This document shows, in pieces, positions 1 through 10,348 of a stretch of DNA of 64,000 nt. Both the position numbers and the translations under genes were made by a program. The notes beneath the pieces are model-generated. The model had not been told where the DNA came from. It made no database searches and saw nothing but the letters and a program-made list of their open reading frames with translations. The first letter of the stretch is position 1. Each line of letters begins with the position of its first letter. The stretch is from an uncultured Acetatifactor sp. (GTDB lineage Bacteria > Bacillota > Clostridia > Lachnospirales > Lachnospiraceae): assembly GCA_947631615.1 (NCBI GenBank), contig CANRLX010000004.1:23658-87657 (forward strand), in the 5' to 3' direction.

Positions 1-399
1 TACAGCATAGTTTGCTTTTTGTACAGCAAGCGACGCTTGTTTATATCCTCGGTCCTTGAGAATGTGGAGCATTTCTTTCATCAATGCAGTACCTATTCCC
101 AATCCTCGAAACTCTTTGTACAAGGATATTGCAAAAGAGGGCGTGCTATTGTCTATGTGTCCGTAATCATTCATAATGCGTACCCAAACAGCGCCTACCG
201 GCATATTGTTGATTTCTGCAACTAAACCAATATCATCCTTTTTCATACCAAAGTCAGTTATATACACTTGCAGCTCAGGTTGATGGATAATTGATTTTGG
301 CGGTGCAGGAGTCCCTTGTGGCACAAAAATAGCTTCGTATAAAAAATCTTCAAGTATGCTATATTCTTCCTCCAATATTGGTCCAATTCTGTACTCCAT
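1..399 (-). CDS. GNAT-family N-acetyltransferase (C-terminus runs off window edge)
   Basis: Minus-strand reading from CAT at 397-399 gives MEYRIGPILEEEYSILEDFLYEAIFVPQG... with SLYKEFRGLGIGTALMKEMLHILKDRGYKQASLAVQK, a GNAT acetyl-CoA-binding pattern; open to the window start. Confidence 0.8.
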   Translation of the reverse strand, partial: MEYRIGPILEEEYSILEDFLYEAIFVPQGTPAPPKSIIHQPELQVYITDFGMKKDDIGLVAEINNMPVGAVWVRIMNDYGHIDNSTPSFAISLYKEFRGLGIGTALMKEMLHILKDRGYKQASLAVQKANYAV

Positions 400-433
400 A
401 GGATTTTCTCCGCCCTAAAAATAGAATAGATCT

Positions 434-2050
434 TCACATCGTTTTCTTCATGATAGGTGATACTTGTTTTGAGGAAAGCTCCTTTTCTTTCGGACTTCCC
501 TGTGGAAGCATCCCGTAAATCCGGTACAGCCCCAGCGCCGCCGCAGAGAGGTAGACCGGCGTCATATTGTACAGATATCTGGAGCGCGCCTCAAAGATCA
601 TGACAAACAAAAAGCTGCCGATCAGCGCGATATAGAGCACATCCTCGCCGATGGGATGCTCCCGCTCCCGCCTTTTGCGAAGTGCCCCGGCCGCCCCCAG
701 AAAAAGGGTCACGACCCAGCACCCCTGTGCAAAGGTGGCATAATACGGATACCATTCCGCGTCCTTTCGGAAAATTTTCTCCACCCACTGCTTCACCGGC
801 GTGTCCAAAACCCAGGACGGCGAGATCTCAAACACACCTTCCTTCTCCCACGCAAACATTCCGTCGTTATAATTGATCAAAAGTTTTCTTCCCAGAAACC
901 GGACGCAGCCCATCGGGCCATATCCCCGAAGCCGTTCCCCGGCTACGCGCAGATTTTCTCTGGCCCGCGTCTCCTGATCCGGCTGCGCGCTGGAAAAGGC
1001 GTAATCTTCGGTATAGTAGGCCCCCGCGTTCTCTTCGTTGAGCCCCAGCATCAGATAATGCGTATAGGAAAATCTCAGATCCTCCTGCAGGTCGCACCCT
1101 GTATATTCCAGCATATGGGCCCGTATTCCCAGCGATGCGCCAAACGCCAGAAGGATCATCCCCAGGTGAAAGACAAACGCTCTCCCGTATCCTTTTCGGA
1201 CAAGGAGGGCGATCCCTTCCAAACAGAGCACCGCGATCAAAACAATGACGGCGCTCGGCTTAATATAATATCCGCACAGCCCGCAAAGTCCCGTCAAAAA
1301 CCAAAAGACGCCCTTTTTCCAGATTACAGAGGCCCTGCAGGCACAAAGATACAAATACAACGTCAAAATCGGAAACAAAATACTGTAGGCATCCGTGTAG
1401 GGGACCACCATCCACGGATGGATCCCGATCAAGAGGGCGAACAAAAGAAAGGCTGACAAACCGGCCTTTTTGCTTCCGGTGATCTCTTTGATCGAAAGGG
1501 CCGTCAGCACGCCGGCGAGATTGACCATTGCGCAGCCCGCCAGAACATACGCATAATATCCCTCCAGTCCAAAAAAGGACGCCACGCTGCCGACTATCGC
1601 CAGCAGATACACGATTCCCACATTGTTTGGATACTGGGAAAAATAATAAAAGTCCCCTATGACTTCCGTCCCCGTCTGAAGCCCATCCGCTATACCCGTC
1701 ACGATCCCTACGTCCCATCCCACGATAAAATAGAGATGATAGGACAAAAAGACCTGCAGTAAAAGAAGGAGCAGGCTCATTCCCCAGAGGCATCCATAAA
1801 AACCGTCGGAAAATATTCTCTGAAAAATACGCCTCGGAGCCACCCATCTTTTCCACGCGGCCATAACCGCCGCAAGCAGGGCCGCCCCCAGCGGCATCAG
1901 CACGACGTTGGGCAGAACCGATTGGTTTCTCGCCCACTCCGGATAGTCCGCTCTCTGATCGCACACCACAAGAAGCGCCAGGATCAGCACGCTCAAAAAA
2001 GCATATATTCCCTTGACTATTTGACTCAGTCTGTTTTCCCTAATCGTCAT
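434..2050 (-). CDS. Polytopic membrane protein, glycosyltransferase (GT-C/ArnT-like)
   Basis: 538-aa ORF with many hydrophobic segments; general resemblance to dolichyl-phosphate-mannose mannosyltransferase-like proteins. Confidence 0.55.
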   Translation of the reverse strand: MTIRENRLSQIVKGIYAFLSVLILALLVVCDQRADYPEWARNQSVLPNVVLMPLGAALLAAVMAAWKRWVAPRRIFQRIFSDGFYGCLWGMSLLLLLLQVFLSYHLYFIVGWDVGIVTGIADGLQTGTEVIGDFYYFSQYPNNVGIVYLLAIVGSVASFFGLEGYYAYVLAGCAMVNLAGVLTALSIKEITGSKKAGLSAFLLFALLIGIHPWMVVPYTDAYSILFPILTLYLYLCACRASVIWKKGVFWFLTGLCGLCGYYIKPSAVIVLIAVLCLEGIALLVRKGYGRAFVFHLGMILLAFGASLGIRAHMLEYTGCDLQEDLRFSYTHYLMLGLNEENAGAYYTEDYAFSSAQPDQETRARENLRVAGERLRGYGPMGCVRFLGRKLLINYNDGMFAWEKEGVFEISPSWVLDTPVKQWVEKIFRKDAEWYPYYATFAQGCWVVTLFLGAAGALRKRREREHPIGEDVLYIALIGSFLFVMIFEARSRYLYNMTPVYLSAAALGLYRIYGMLPQGSPKEKELSSKQVSPIMKKTM

Positions 2051-2106
2051 CCAGCGTCCTCTATCTGTCTTTGGCTATCTCCCCGGCTCCCCGGCTCTGT
2101 CTCAGG

Positions 2107-2181
2107 CTTCGGCGCTCCGTTCCCTGACTCTCCGGCTTCGGTGCTCCGTTCCCTGACTCTCCGGCTTCGGTGCTCCGGCTT
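2107..2181. repeat. 29-bp tandem repeat (about 2.5 copies)
   Basis: cttcggYgctccgttccctgactctccgg at 2107-2135 and 2136-2164, third partial copy from 2165. Confidence 0.9.
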
Positions 2182-2229
2182 CTCCCTCTCTACCTCCGGC
2201 CTTTTGTCTCAAGCTCTGCCTCCCTCGGC

Positions 2230-3684
2230 CTATCTCTCGCTCATGCGGTCCAACAGCTCCAGCTTCATATCGTACAGCTTTTTCGAGAGATCCACATAGA
2301 CATTGTGAGGATTCACCAGTCTCTTGGTCTCGTCCCAGAGGGTATCTAACTCCTGACGGCAGTACTCTCGGATCTCCATCACCTTGGGGGAGGTATAGCA
2401 GCACTCGCCGTTTTTAAAGACCTGCTGCAGGATCGGGCGGATGGTGTAGGTGCCTCCCGCCAGGCGCGTCTTCTTCCACGGTTCCTGGGGATCAAAAAGG
2501 AGCAGATCCTCCTTCTCGTCATACACCTCGTCCGCCAGGCAGATCAGATCCGCCTTCAGCTTGCCGGTGTCCTTCTCGTAGATCCGGTAGATGATCTTGT
2601 CCCCGGGGTTGGTGACCTTCTCCGAATTTTCGGACAGCTTGATCTTGGGGATAAACCTTCCGTCCTCCCCCATGATTGCCGCCAGCTTATACACACCGCC
2701 GAAGGAAGGATTGTCCTTGGAGGTGATCAGGTTGGTGCCCACGCCCCACGAAGTAATCTTTGCCCCCTGCTCCTTCAGGCTGTCGATCAGAAATTCGTCC
2801 AGATCGTTGGAGGCCGAGATCACCGCATCCGTAAATCCCGCCTCGTCCAGCATCTTTCGCGCTTTCTTGGACAGGTATGCCAGATCGCCGCTGTCCAGCC
2901 GGATCCCATAGTTGGCCAGAGGCAGTCCCGCCTCCCGCATCTCTCGAAATACGCGGATTGCATTGGGAACGCCGGATTTCAGAGTATCGTAAGTATCTAC
3001 CAGCAGTATGCACGCGTCGGGATACATGTCCGCATATGCCCTGAACGCGGTATATTCATCCGGAAAGCTCATGATCCAGCTGTGCGCGTGGGTTCCCTTC
3101 ACGGGGATGTCAAAAAGCTGCCCCGCCAGCACGTTGCTGGTCCCCACACATCCGCCGATCACTGCCGCCCTGGCCCCGTAGGTGCCGGCGTCCGGCCCCT
3201 GGGCGCGCCGCAGGCCAAACTCCATGATGCCGTCTCCCCTGGCCGCGTGGCACACCCGCGCCGCCTTGGTGGCGATCAGGCTCTGATGATTGATAATATT
3301 CAGGATGGCCGTCTCCACAAGCTGCGCCTGCATGATAGGGGCTACCACCTTTACCATGGGCTCGCGGGGAAACATGACCGTCCCCTCCGGAATCGCATAG
3401 ATATCTCCGGTGAAACGAAAGTCCTTGAGATAGTCCAAAAATTCTGCGTCAAAGATCCCCAAAGACGCCAGATAATCGATATCCTGTCCGGCAAAGCGAA
3501 GCTCCTTGATATACTGGATCAGCTGCTCCAGGCCGGCGGCGATGGAGTACCCGCCCCCGCACGGATTGTTGCGGAAAAAGGCGTCAAATATCACCGTCTC
3601 ATTGCGGTCCTTGTTCTTAAAATACCCCTGCATCATCGTAAGTTCATAAAGATCTGTCAGCAACGTCAAATTCTGTCTGTCCAT
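2230..3684 (-). CDS. pncB: Nicotinate phosphoribosyltransferase
   Basis: MDRQNLTLLTDLYELTMMQGYF..., GTHAHSW, IRLDSGDLAYLSKKAR; typical PncB; start placed at 3684. Confidence 0.93.
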   Translation of the reverse strand: MDRQNLTLLTDLYELTMMQGYFKNKDRNETVIFDAFFRNNPCGGGYSIAAGLEQLIQYIKELRFAGQDIDYLASLGIFDAEFLDYLKDFRFTGDIYAIPEGTVMFPREPMVKVVAPIMQAQLVETAILNIINHQSLIATKAARVCHAARGDGIMEFGLRRAQGPDAGTYGARAAVIGGCVGTSNVLAGQLFDIPVKGTHAHSWIMSFPDEYTAFRAYADMYPDACILLVDTYDTLKSGVPNAIRVFREMREAGLPLANYGIRLDSGDLAYLSKKARKMLDEAGFTDAVISASNDLDEFLIDSLKEQGAKITSWGVGTNLITSKDNPSFGGVYKLAAIMGEDGRFIPKIKLSENSEKVTNPGDKIIYRIYEKDTGKLKADLICLADEVYDEKEDLLLFDPQEPWKKTRLAGGTYTIRPILQQVFKNGECCYTSPKVMEIREYCRQELDTLWDETKRLVNPHNVYVDLSKKLYDMKLELLDRMSER

Positions 3685-3742
3685 CGTTTCCTCCTTTTTT
3701 CTCCCCCCGTCTCTTTCATGACCTCTGCCGGCGCGTCCGCTT

Positions 3743-4906
3743 TTATCCGCGCACGCAGGCATCCGCCAGTTGTCTCAGTGCCGATCGGCTCTCTTCGTTC
3801 AGAGTGCTCCTGATCGTGACCACAGGTTCCAAAAAAGTGATGTTTTTCATGGGCTCCAGAAGCGCCTTCATCGCTCGGGCCGCCGTCGGTCCCCAAGAGC
3901 CGTTCTCCACCATGCCCACCGTGCGGTTCTGGTACATCTTGGACTGCAGATGCAGAAGAAACTCCTGCATACACGGGAACACCCCACCGTCATAGCTGGA
4001 TGCCGCCACGATCAAGCGATCGTATCGGAAAGCCTTCGCCACCGCATAGGACACATCCTCATGGGAGAGGTCGCACAGGTCGACCTTTTCCTCTCCTCCC
4101 TCTCGCAGCATCTCCGCCAGCTCCTCCACGGCCTTCCATGTGTTGCCGTAGATGGAGGCGCAGGCGATCAGCACGCCCTTCTCCTCCGGCCGGTAGCTGC
4201 TCCAGGTGTCGTAGAGCCCGATATAGTGCGCCAGGTTCTCACGAAGCACCGGCCCGTGAAGCGGGCAAATGGTTTGGATGTCGAGCCCCGCCGCCTTTTT
4301 CAAAAGTCCCTGGACCGGCGCGCCGTACTTTCCCACAATATTGAAATAGTAGCGCCGCGCTTCCTCCTCCCAGGGTTCCTCCGTTTCCAGGGCGCCGAAT
4401 TTTCCGAAACCGTCCGCGGAGAAAAGGATATTTTCGCTGCTCTCATAAGTGACCATCACCTCCGGCCAGTGCACCATCGGCGCCATATAAAAGGTGAGCG
4501 TATGGGAGCCCAGCTCCAGCGTGTCCCCCTCCTTCACCGTAAGCGCACGATCCTTCAGATCCACGTCAAAAAACTGCGGCAGCATAGCGAAGGTCTTGGC
4601 ATTTCCCACCAGCACCACCTCCGGATAGAGCTCCAGAAGCCTCCCCAGGCTGCCGGCATGGTCCGGCTCCAGATGGGAGAGGATCAGATAGTCGGGCTTT
4701 CTTCCGCCGAGGGCAGCCGCCAGCTTCTCCTCCCATGCCGCTGTCGCCCTGACGTCCACCGTATCCATCAGCGCCACCTTCTCGTCCAGAATCAGGTAAG
4801 AATTATAAGACACTCCCCCGAGAACCGGATATTGGTTCTCAAACAGATCCAGCTGCCTGTCGTCCACACCAAGGTATCGAACAGAATCCGAAATTTTTAG
4901 TTCCAT
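3743..4906 (-). CDS. FprA-type flavodiiron protein (metallo-beta-lactamase plus flavodoxin domains)
   Basis: SHLEPDHAGS di-iron motif, CPLHGPVLR, C-terminal flavodoxin-like domain with ASIYGNTWKAVEELAEML. Confidence 0.92.
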   Translation of the reverse strand: MELKISDSVRYLGVDDRQLDLFENQYPVLGGVSYNSYLILDEKVALMDTVDVRATAAWEEKLAAALGGRKPDYLILSHLEPDHAGSLGRLLELYPEVVLVGNAKTFAMLPQFFDVDLKDRALTVKEGDTLELGSHTLTFYMAPMVHWPEVMVTYESSENILFSADGFGKFGALETEEPWEEEARRYYFNIVGKYGAPVQGLLKKAAGLDIQTICPLHGPVLRENLAHYIGLYDTWSSYRPEEKGVLIACASIYGNTWKAVEELAEMLREGGEEKVDLCDLSHEDVSYAVAKAFRYDRLIVAASSYDGGVFPCMQEFLLHLQSKMYQNRTVGMVENGSWGPTAARAMKALLEPMKNITFLEPVVTIRSTLNEESRSALRQLADACVRG

Positions 4907-5123
4907 AGCTCATCCTCCGGTTTTTATTTTTGGGCATCAATATGGTTTAGTATGGCATATTTCACCCCAATATAAAACACGTTTTTTAGAATTTTATCAT
5001 TGTAAATTCCGCTTGTCAACGTTCCTTTGTTTTGCTATACTAATTTTACTGTTCCGACAGGTCAAATACACACAGATAACAGGAGTATGCCGCGTCAAAC
5101 GAACGCCCGGCACAACGAACACC

Positions 5124-5510
5124 ATGAATACCTTTTTCACCAAAAAGAAGCTTCCGGAAGCTATGATGCTTCTGTTTTTTCTCTTGACTCCCCTCCTCTC
5201 CGCCACCCTCTTCTGTCTCAGGGACGGACGGATGCCCGGCGATATCTACATTCCCCTGGGAGGCTGGAGCGACGAGATCACCTACTACAAACAGATCGAG
5301 GGGATCCTCTCCCACGGGATCCCCCGGGGGTATTTTGGCTATAATCAGTCTCGGGCGCTGTACGGCACGCTGGGCACGTGGGGGCTGGTCCCTCTGATCC
5401 CCTATGTGATATGGGGGTTTTTCTTCGGCTGGAATTATGTTTCCCCCATCTACGCCAATATCTTCTTTTGCGCGCTCGCCCTCGCGGCCGTGTATCTGCT
5501 TCCTGCGCCG
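5124..5510 (+). pseudogene. 3'-truncated membrane protein gene (N-terminal fragment only)
   Basis: MNTFFTKKKLPEAMMLLFFLLTPLLSATLFCLRDGRMPGDIYIPLGGWSDEITYYKQIEGILSHGI...ALALAAVYLLPAP is protein-like; after about 5510 the frame only reads antisense through the small ORF and mfd. Confidence 0.6.
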
Positions 5511-5612
5511 TTACTCCTCCACGTACTCCCGATAGTCCTCCTCGCAGGCAAACAAAATGTAGATTCCGTCCACCAGTCCCATGTAGCCGTTTGCCGTCGT
5601 ATATCCCTTCAT
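5511..5612 (-). CDS. 33-aa small protein, function unknown
   Basis: ATG at 5612 preceded by ggataAGGAGGtatcgtt; MKGYTTANGYMGLVDGIYILFACEEDYREYVEE, TAA at 5511-5513; too short for the supplied ORF track. Confidence 0.65.
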   Translation of the reverse strand: MKGYTTANGYMGLVDGIYILFACEEDYREYVEE

Positions 5613-5672
5613 AACGATACCTCCTTATCCTTACGCCTGTCTCTGATAAGAAGGTATCACATTACAAGTCCA

Positions 5673-8600
5673 TTAAACTTCCCTCAAAAGGATCTGCATC
5701 TCCTCCAAAAGCTCCTCCGTCCGGTTGAGCAAAAGCTCCGCATCCGTCTCCATCAAACCGGTTTTCCGGTATTTATAGGTGAAAAAGGGCGTCCCATACG
5801 CGGTGAAGCTCAAGTCCGTCCCATGCCGTTTGACAAGCTCCGGTATGTGCGCCGGATCAATGTCGGCGTCCGGCCGGAAGGTAAAGAGGATTTTCTCATT
5901 CTTTCCCTTGACCTCGGTCAGGTCCAGCCGGTGCGCGGCCACGCGGATCAGCGCGATCCGCAGCAGATTGTCCACGGGCTTCGGGATCTCCCCGAAGCGG
6001 TCCAGCAGCTCGTCCCGCATGTCGTCCCGCTCCCTTCCGCTCTCGATGCCCGCGATCCGCTTGTAGATATCCAGCTTCTGCACCTCATTTACGATATACG
6101 CGGCGGGAATATACGCGTCCACATCCAGGTCGATCACGGTCGCAAAGTCCGTGGCCACCGTTTCGCCCTTCAGTTTCTGCACCGCCTCGTTCAGCAGCTT
6201 ACAGTACATATCATAGCCCACGGCCTCCATGTGGCCGTGCTGCCGGACGCCCAGGAGATTTCCCGCGCCGCGGATCTCCAGATCCCGCATTGCGATCTTA
6301 AATCCGCTCCCTAGATCCGTAAATTCCCGAATCGCCTCCAGACGCTTCTCCGCCACCTCGCGCAGCACCTTGTCCCTTTTATACATCAGAAAGGCATACG
6401 CCGTCCGGTTGGAGCGCCCCACCCGTCCTCTGAGCTGATACAGCTGGGAGAGGCCCATGCTGTCAGAGTCATGGATAATCATGGTGTTCACGTTGGGAAT
6501 ATCCAGCCCTGTCTCGATAATGGTGGTGGATACCAGCACATCGATCTCCCCCCCGATAAAATCGTACATGATCTGCTCCAGCTCATTCTCCCTCATCTGG
6601 CCGTGGGCAAAGGCAACGGACGCCTCCGGCACCAGCGCCGCGATCTGCGCCGCCACATCCCCGATGGTGTTGACCCGATTGTACACATAATACACCTGGC
6701 CCCCGCGGGCCAGCTCCCGCACGATGGCCTCCCGCACCAGTTCCTCATTGTATTCGCAGACAAAGGTCTGGATGGGCAGCCGGTCGTTTGGCGCCTCCTC
6801 CAGCACACTCATGTCCCGTATTCCCACCAGGCTCATATGCAGCGTTCTGGGGATAGGGGTCGCCGTCAGGGTAAGCACATCCACATTTTCCTTTAACTTC
6901 TTGATCTTCTCCTTGTGAGATACCCCAAAGCGCTGTTCTTCGTCGATAATCAAAAGCCCCAGATCCTTGAACCGCACATCCTTGGAAAGGACGCGATGGG
7001 TGCCGATCACGATATCCACGAATCCCTTCTGGAGATCCGTCACCGTTTTCTTTAACTCTGCCGCCGTGCGGAACCGGCTCATCAGATCGACCCGCACGGG
7101 AAAATCCTTCATCCTCTGCACAAAGGTGGCATAGTGCTGCTGCGCCAGAATGGTGGTGGGGACCAGGTACACCACCTGTTTCCCGTCCTGCACCGCCTTA
7201 AACGCCGCCCGCAGCGCGATCTCCGTTTTGCCGTAGCCCACATCCCCGCAGATCAGGCGGTCCATGATCTTTGTGCTCTCCATATCCGCCTTTGTATCCG
7301 CGATGGCGCTCAGCTGATCCTCCGTTTCCTCAAAGGGAAACATCTCTTCAAACTCCTTCTGCCACACGGTATCCTTCCCGAAGGAATATCCGCTGCTCTG
7401 CTGGCGCAGGGCGTACAGCTCCACCAGATCCCTGGCGACCTCGCTGACCGCGCCCTTCACCTTCGTCTTGGTCCGCTCCCACTCCTTGGTCCCCAGCTTG
7501 TTCAGCCGCGGCTTCTTCTCCGCGTCGGCAGAGGCGTACTTCTGGATCACATCCAGACCGGTGGCAAGCACATAGAGATTTCCGCCGTCCCGATACTCGA
7601 TCTTGATATAGTCCTTGACGACCTTCTCCATCTCCACCTTTTCAATGCCCCGATATATGCCGAGGCCGTGGGTCTCATGCACCACGTAGTCCCCTACCTT
7701 CAGATTGTTGAAATCGTTGATCTTCTGTCCCTGATAAATCTTTTTTCTGCGCTGCTTCTTCTTGGCCGCCCCAAAGATATCGGTCTCCGCCAGCACCACA
7801 AACTTAAGCAGCGGATACTCAAACCCTTTCCCCACATGACCGTAATAGGTCAGCACCTCCCCGGGGATCACCTCCCTGGACGGATCCTCCGTGTAGACCG
7901 CCGCGATCTCCTGATCCCGCAGATCCTCCGCCAGACGCTTCGCCCGGGTGCGGGAGCCGGACAAAAGGAGCACCCGATAACCGTTTTTCCGATACTGCTT
8001 CAAATCCCTTACCAGCGCGTCAAAGCTGTTGTTGTAGGGGGCCAGATTTCTGGCATTGATGTCATATTTTTTGATCGGGCGAAACAGGGTGCTCCGACCG
8101 TCCAGCGCCGCCAGCGTGACCACCTTGCTGCCGCTCAGCCTGGCCGCCACCTGCTCCGCGCTGTACAGAATGTCCGTCTGCCCCGCCAGCAGATAGCCCT
8201 TGTTTAGACGCTGCTCCATACTCTCCCGAAACTCCAGCTCCACGGCGTCCGCCTGCTCCTTCGCCCGAGCCGGCTCCTCCACGAAAAAGACCAGCGATTC
8301 CCCATGCCCTCCGGCCGCCGCAAGGTCCTGCAAAAGCTCCGGAAGCGTCACCGTGTCCTCATAAAAATAGCGGATATAGCTCTCCAGGTTGACCTTGCTC
8401 TTAAACTCCAAGAGCTGTTCCCCAAGCTCCCGAACCTGTGTGGCAATGCGGTGCGCCTCCTCGGGCTGATGGGCCTCCCGAAAATACCGCTCCCGCTCCT
8501 TCGCCTCCCGCTCCAGCTTTGCCAGCCCTGCGCGGATCCGCTCCTCGGAGAGCACAAACTCCGACGCGGGATAGATATTGACGCTCTCCAGCTTCTCGAT

Positions 8601-9230
8601 GGAGCGCTGGCTCAGAATGTCAAAGCTTCGGATGGAGTCGATTTCGTCCCCCCACAGCTCAATGCGGAAAGGATTCTCCTCCGTCAGGTCAAAGACATCC
8701 ACAATGCCGCCTCTCACGGAAAACTGTCCCGGACTCTCCACCTGGAAAGTCCTCTCGTACCCCATTTCGATCAACCGGTCGGACAGTCCCTTCTCGTCCA
8801 GGCTCCCGCCTCTCTGCAAGGATATGACATCCTTGTCACAATCCAGACGCGCCTGGGGCGTCATGAGAGCCGCATAGGTCGTCACGATCGTCACCGGCTT
8901 TCCCTCCATCAGCCGCCGTAGCGTGCAGATGCGCTCCCTTGTGAGCTGGTTGCCGTGGATATCCGCCTGAAAGAAAATCAGGTCCTTCGCCGGATAGAGC
9001 CGCACGTTCCGGTCGTAAAACCGATACTCCTCCAAGAGCTCCCTGGCCCGCAGGTCGCTGTAGGTCACAATGCACCTGTACTTCATCCCTTCGCCGAGCC
9101 CGTAGACCATATGCAGTTTCTGGGAGTCCACGCATCCTGTCAGGGCGATGGGCCCCTTGGTCTTTCTGAGGCACTCCCTCATTTGATCGTATTCCGCCAG
9201 CTCCTTCAGAGGAGCGAGTAATGCCTGCAT
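5673..9230 (-). CDS. mfd: Transcription-repair coupling factor
   Basis: 1185 aa; GDVGYGKTEIALRAAFKAV, DEEQRFGV, TATPIPRTLHMS, QLRGRVGRSNRTAYAFL. Confidence 0.97.
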   Translation of the reverse strand: MQALLAPLKELAEYDQMRECLRKTKGPIALTGCVDSQKLHMVYGLGEGMKYRCIVTYSDLRARELLEEYRFYDRNVRLYPAKDLIFFQADIHGNQLTRERICTLRRLMEGKPVTIVTTYAALMTPQARLDCDKDVISLQRGGSLDEKGLSDRLIEMGYERTFQVESPGQFSVRGGIVDVFDLTEENPFRIELWGDEIDSIRSFDILSQRSIEKLESVNIYPASEFVLSEERIRAGLAKLEREAKERERYFREAHQPEEAHRIATQVRELGEQLLEFKSKVNLESYIRYFYEDTVTLPELLQDLAAAGGHGESLVFFVEEPARAKEQADAVELEFRESMEQRLNKGYLLAGQTDILYSAEQVAARLSGSKVVTLAALDGRSTLFRPIKKYDINARNLAPYNNSFDALVRDLKQYRKNGYRVLLLSGSRTRAKRLAEDLRDQEIAAVYTEDPSREVIPGEVLTYYGHVGKGFEYPLLKFVVLAETDIFGAAKKKQRRKKIYQGQKINDFNNLKVGDYVVHETHGLGIYRGIEKVEMEKVVKDYIKIEYRDGGNLYVLATGLDVIQKYASADAEKKPRLNKLGTKEWERTKTKVKGAVSEVARDLVELYALRQQSSGYSFGKDTVWQKEFEEMFPFEETEDQLSAIADTKADMESTKIMDRLICGDVGYGKTEIALRAAFKAVQDGKQVVYLVPTTILAQQHYATFVQRMKDFPVRVDLMSRFRTAAELKKTVTDLQKGFVDIVIGTHRVLSKDVRFKDLGLLIIDEEQRFGVSHKEKIKKLKENVDVLTLTATPIPRTLHMSLVGIRDMSVLEEAPNDRLPIQTFVCEYNEELVREAIVRELARGGQVYYVYNRVNTIGDVAAQIAALVPEASVAFAHGQMRENELEQIMYDFIGGEIDVLVSTTIIETGLDIPNVNTMIIHDSDSMGLSQLYQLRGRVGRSNRTAYAFLMYKRDKVLREVAEKRLEAIREFTDLGSGFKIAMRDLEIRGAGNLLGVRQHGHMEAVGYDMYCKLLNEAVQKLKGETVATDFATVIDLDVDAYIPAAYIVNEVQKLDIYKRIAGIESGRERDDMRDELLDRFGEIPKPVDNLLRIALIRVAAHRLDLTEVKGKNEKILFTFRPDADIDPAHIPELVKRHGTDLSFTAYGTPFFTYKYRKTGLMETDAELLLNRTEELLEEMQILLREV

Positions 9231-9240
9231 GGTACACCTC

Positions 9241-9816
9241 CTAGCGTTCCACCTTGTGATTGTACCGGTTCATAGCCGCGTCCGCATCCTGGGCGATGAT
9301 CGTGCGAACGGCATCCGCCGCCAGTCCGGCGGCCTCGTCCATCGCCTTGCGCTCCTCGCCGGAGAAATGTCCCAGCACATAGTCCGCCAGATCATATCCC
9401 TTCGGCTTTTCTCCCACGCCCATCCTGACGCGGATAAAGGTATCATGCCCCAGATGGGCAATGATATTTTTCAGCCCGTTGTGTCCTCCGGCGCTGCCTT
9501 TTTTGCGGACGCGGATCTGCCCCACGTCCAGGCTGATATCGTCCGAGATGACGATCAGCTCCCGCTCCTCGTCCACCTTGTAATAATCCGCCAGTTCCCG
9601 CACGCTCTCCCCGCTCAGGTTCATAAACGTCTGGGGCTTGGCCAGGACGCACTTTTTTCCGCCGATATAGCCCTTTCCGATGACCGCCTTGTGCTTTTTC
9701 TCCAAGACGGCAATGTCCTCCTGCTCTGCTATCTTGTCGATCACGGCAAACCCGATATTATGTCTGGTATTTTCATACTGTTTTCCCGGATTCCCCAAGC
9801 CTACGATAATATACAT
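9241..9816 (-). CDS. pth: Peptidyl-tRNA hydrolase
   Basis: MYIIVGLGNPGKQYENTRHNIGF, KPQTFMNLSGESV; start at 9816. Confidence 0.96.
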   Translation of the reverse strand: MYIIVGLGNPGKQYENTRHNIGFAVIDKIAEQEDIAVLEKKHKAVIGKGYIGGKKCVLAKPQTFMNLSGESVRELADYYKVDEERELIVISDDISLDVGQIRVRKKGSAGGHNGLKNIIAHLGHDTFIRVRMGVGEKPKGYDLADYVLGHFSGEERKAMDEAAGLAADAVRTIIAQDADAAMNRYNHKVER

Positions 9817-9966
9817 CTTCCGTCCTCTCCCGTCCAAACGCCGCTTCCTGTCCCCCCGCGGCCAAACGCCTTCCGCGGAGGGTATCTTCTATATTGTCTC
9901 ACCTTTCCCCGCAAAAAACAATAGGCGATTGCGAAACCCGTGCGGCCGCAGCCCCGGCGGCCGCGG

Positions 9967-10018
9967 CAAAAAAAGGGCTGCCGCCCAGCTAACGATCTTT
10001 AGCCGGTGCGGCAGCCTC
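9967..10018 (-). terminator. Rho-independent terminator downstream of spoVG
   Basis: Minus strand ggctgccgc...gcggcagcc stem followed by a T-run. Confidence 0.8.
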
Positions 10019-10050
10019 CCTACATCTCATCCTGTCGTTTCTCCCGTTCC

Positions 10051-10326
10051 TTATTCCTCCGGCTCCAGCAGCGCCTGCTCATAGCGCTCCAGGATAATCC
10101 TCTGGATCGACTCGCGCGTGCTGGAATTGATAGGATGTGCAATATCTCTGTACTCGCCGTCTGTCGCCTTCTTGCTGGGCATTGCAATGAATAACCCTTT
10201 CTCTCCCTCGATCACCTTGATGTCATGAACCACAAACTCGTCGTCCAGCGTAATGGACACAATCGCCTTCATTTTTCCTTCCTTCGTTATTTTACGAACG
10301 CGAACATCTGTAATCTGCATATTCAT
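10051..10326 (-). CDS. spoVG: Septation/sporulation regulator SpoVG
   Basis: [51 protein letters not shown]. Confidence 0.97.
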   Translation of the reverse strand: MNMQITDVRVRKITKEGKMKAIVSITLDDEFVVHDIKVIEGEKGLFIAMPSKKATDGEYRDIAHPINSSTRESIQRIILERYEQALLEPEE

Positions 10327-10348
10327 GCCCCCTTAGCTTTGTACTCTT

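Noticed and set aside
7134-8207. 357-aa and other plus-strand ORFs across mfd
   Set aside because: Shadow ORFs of mfd reverse complement.
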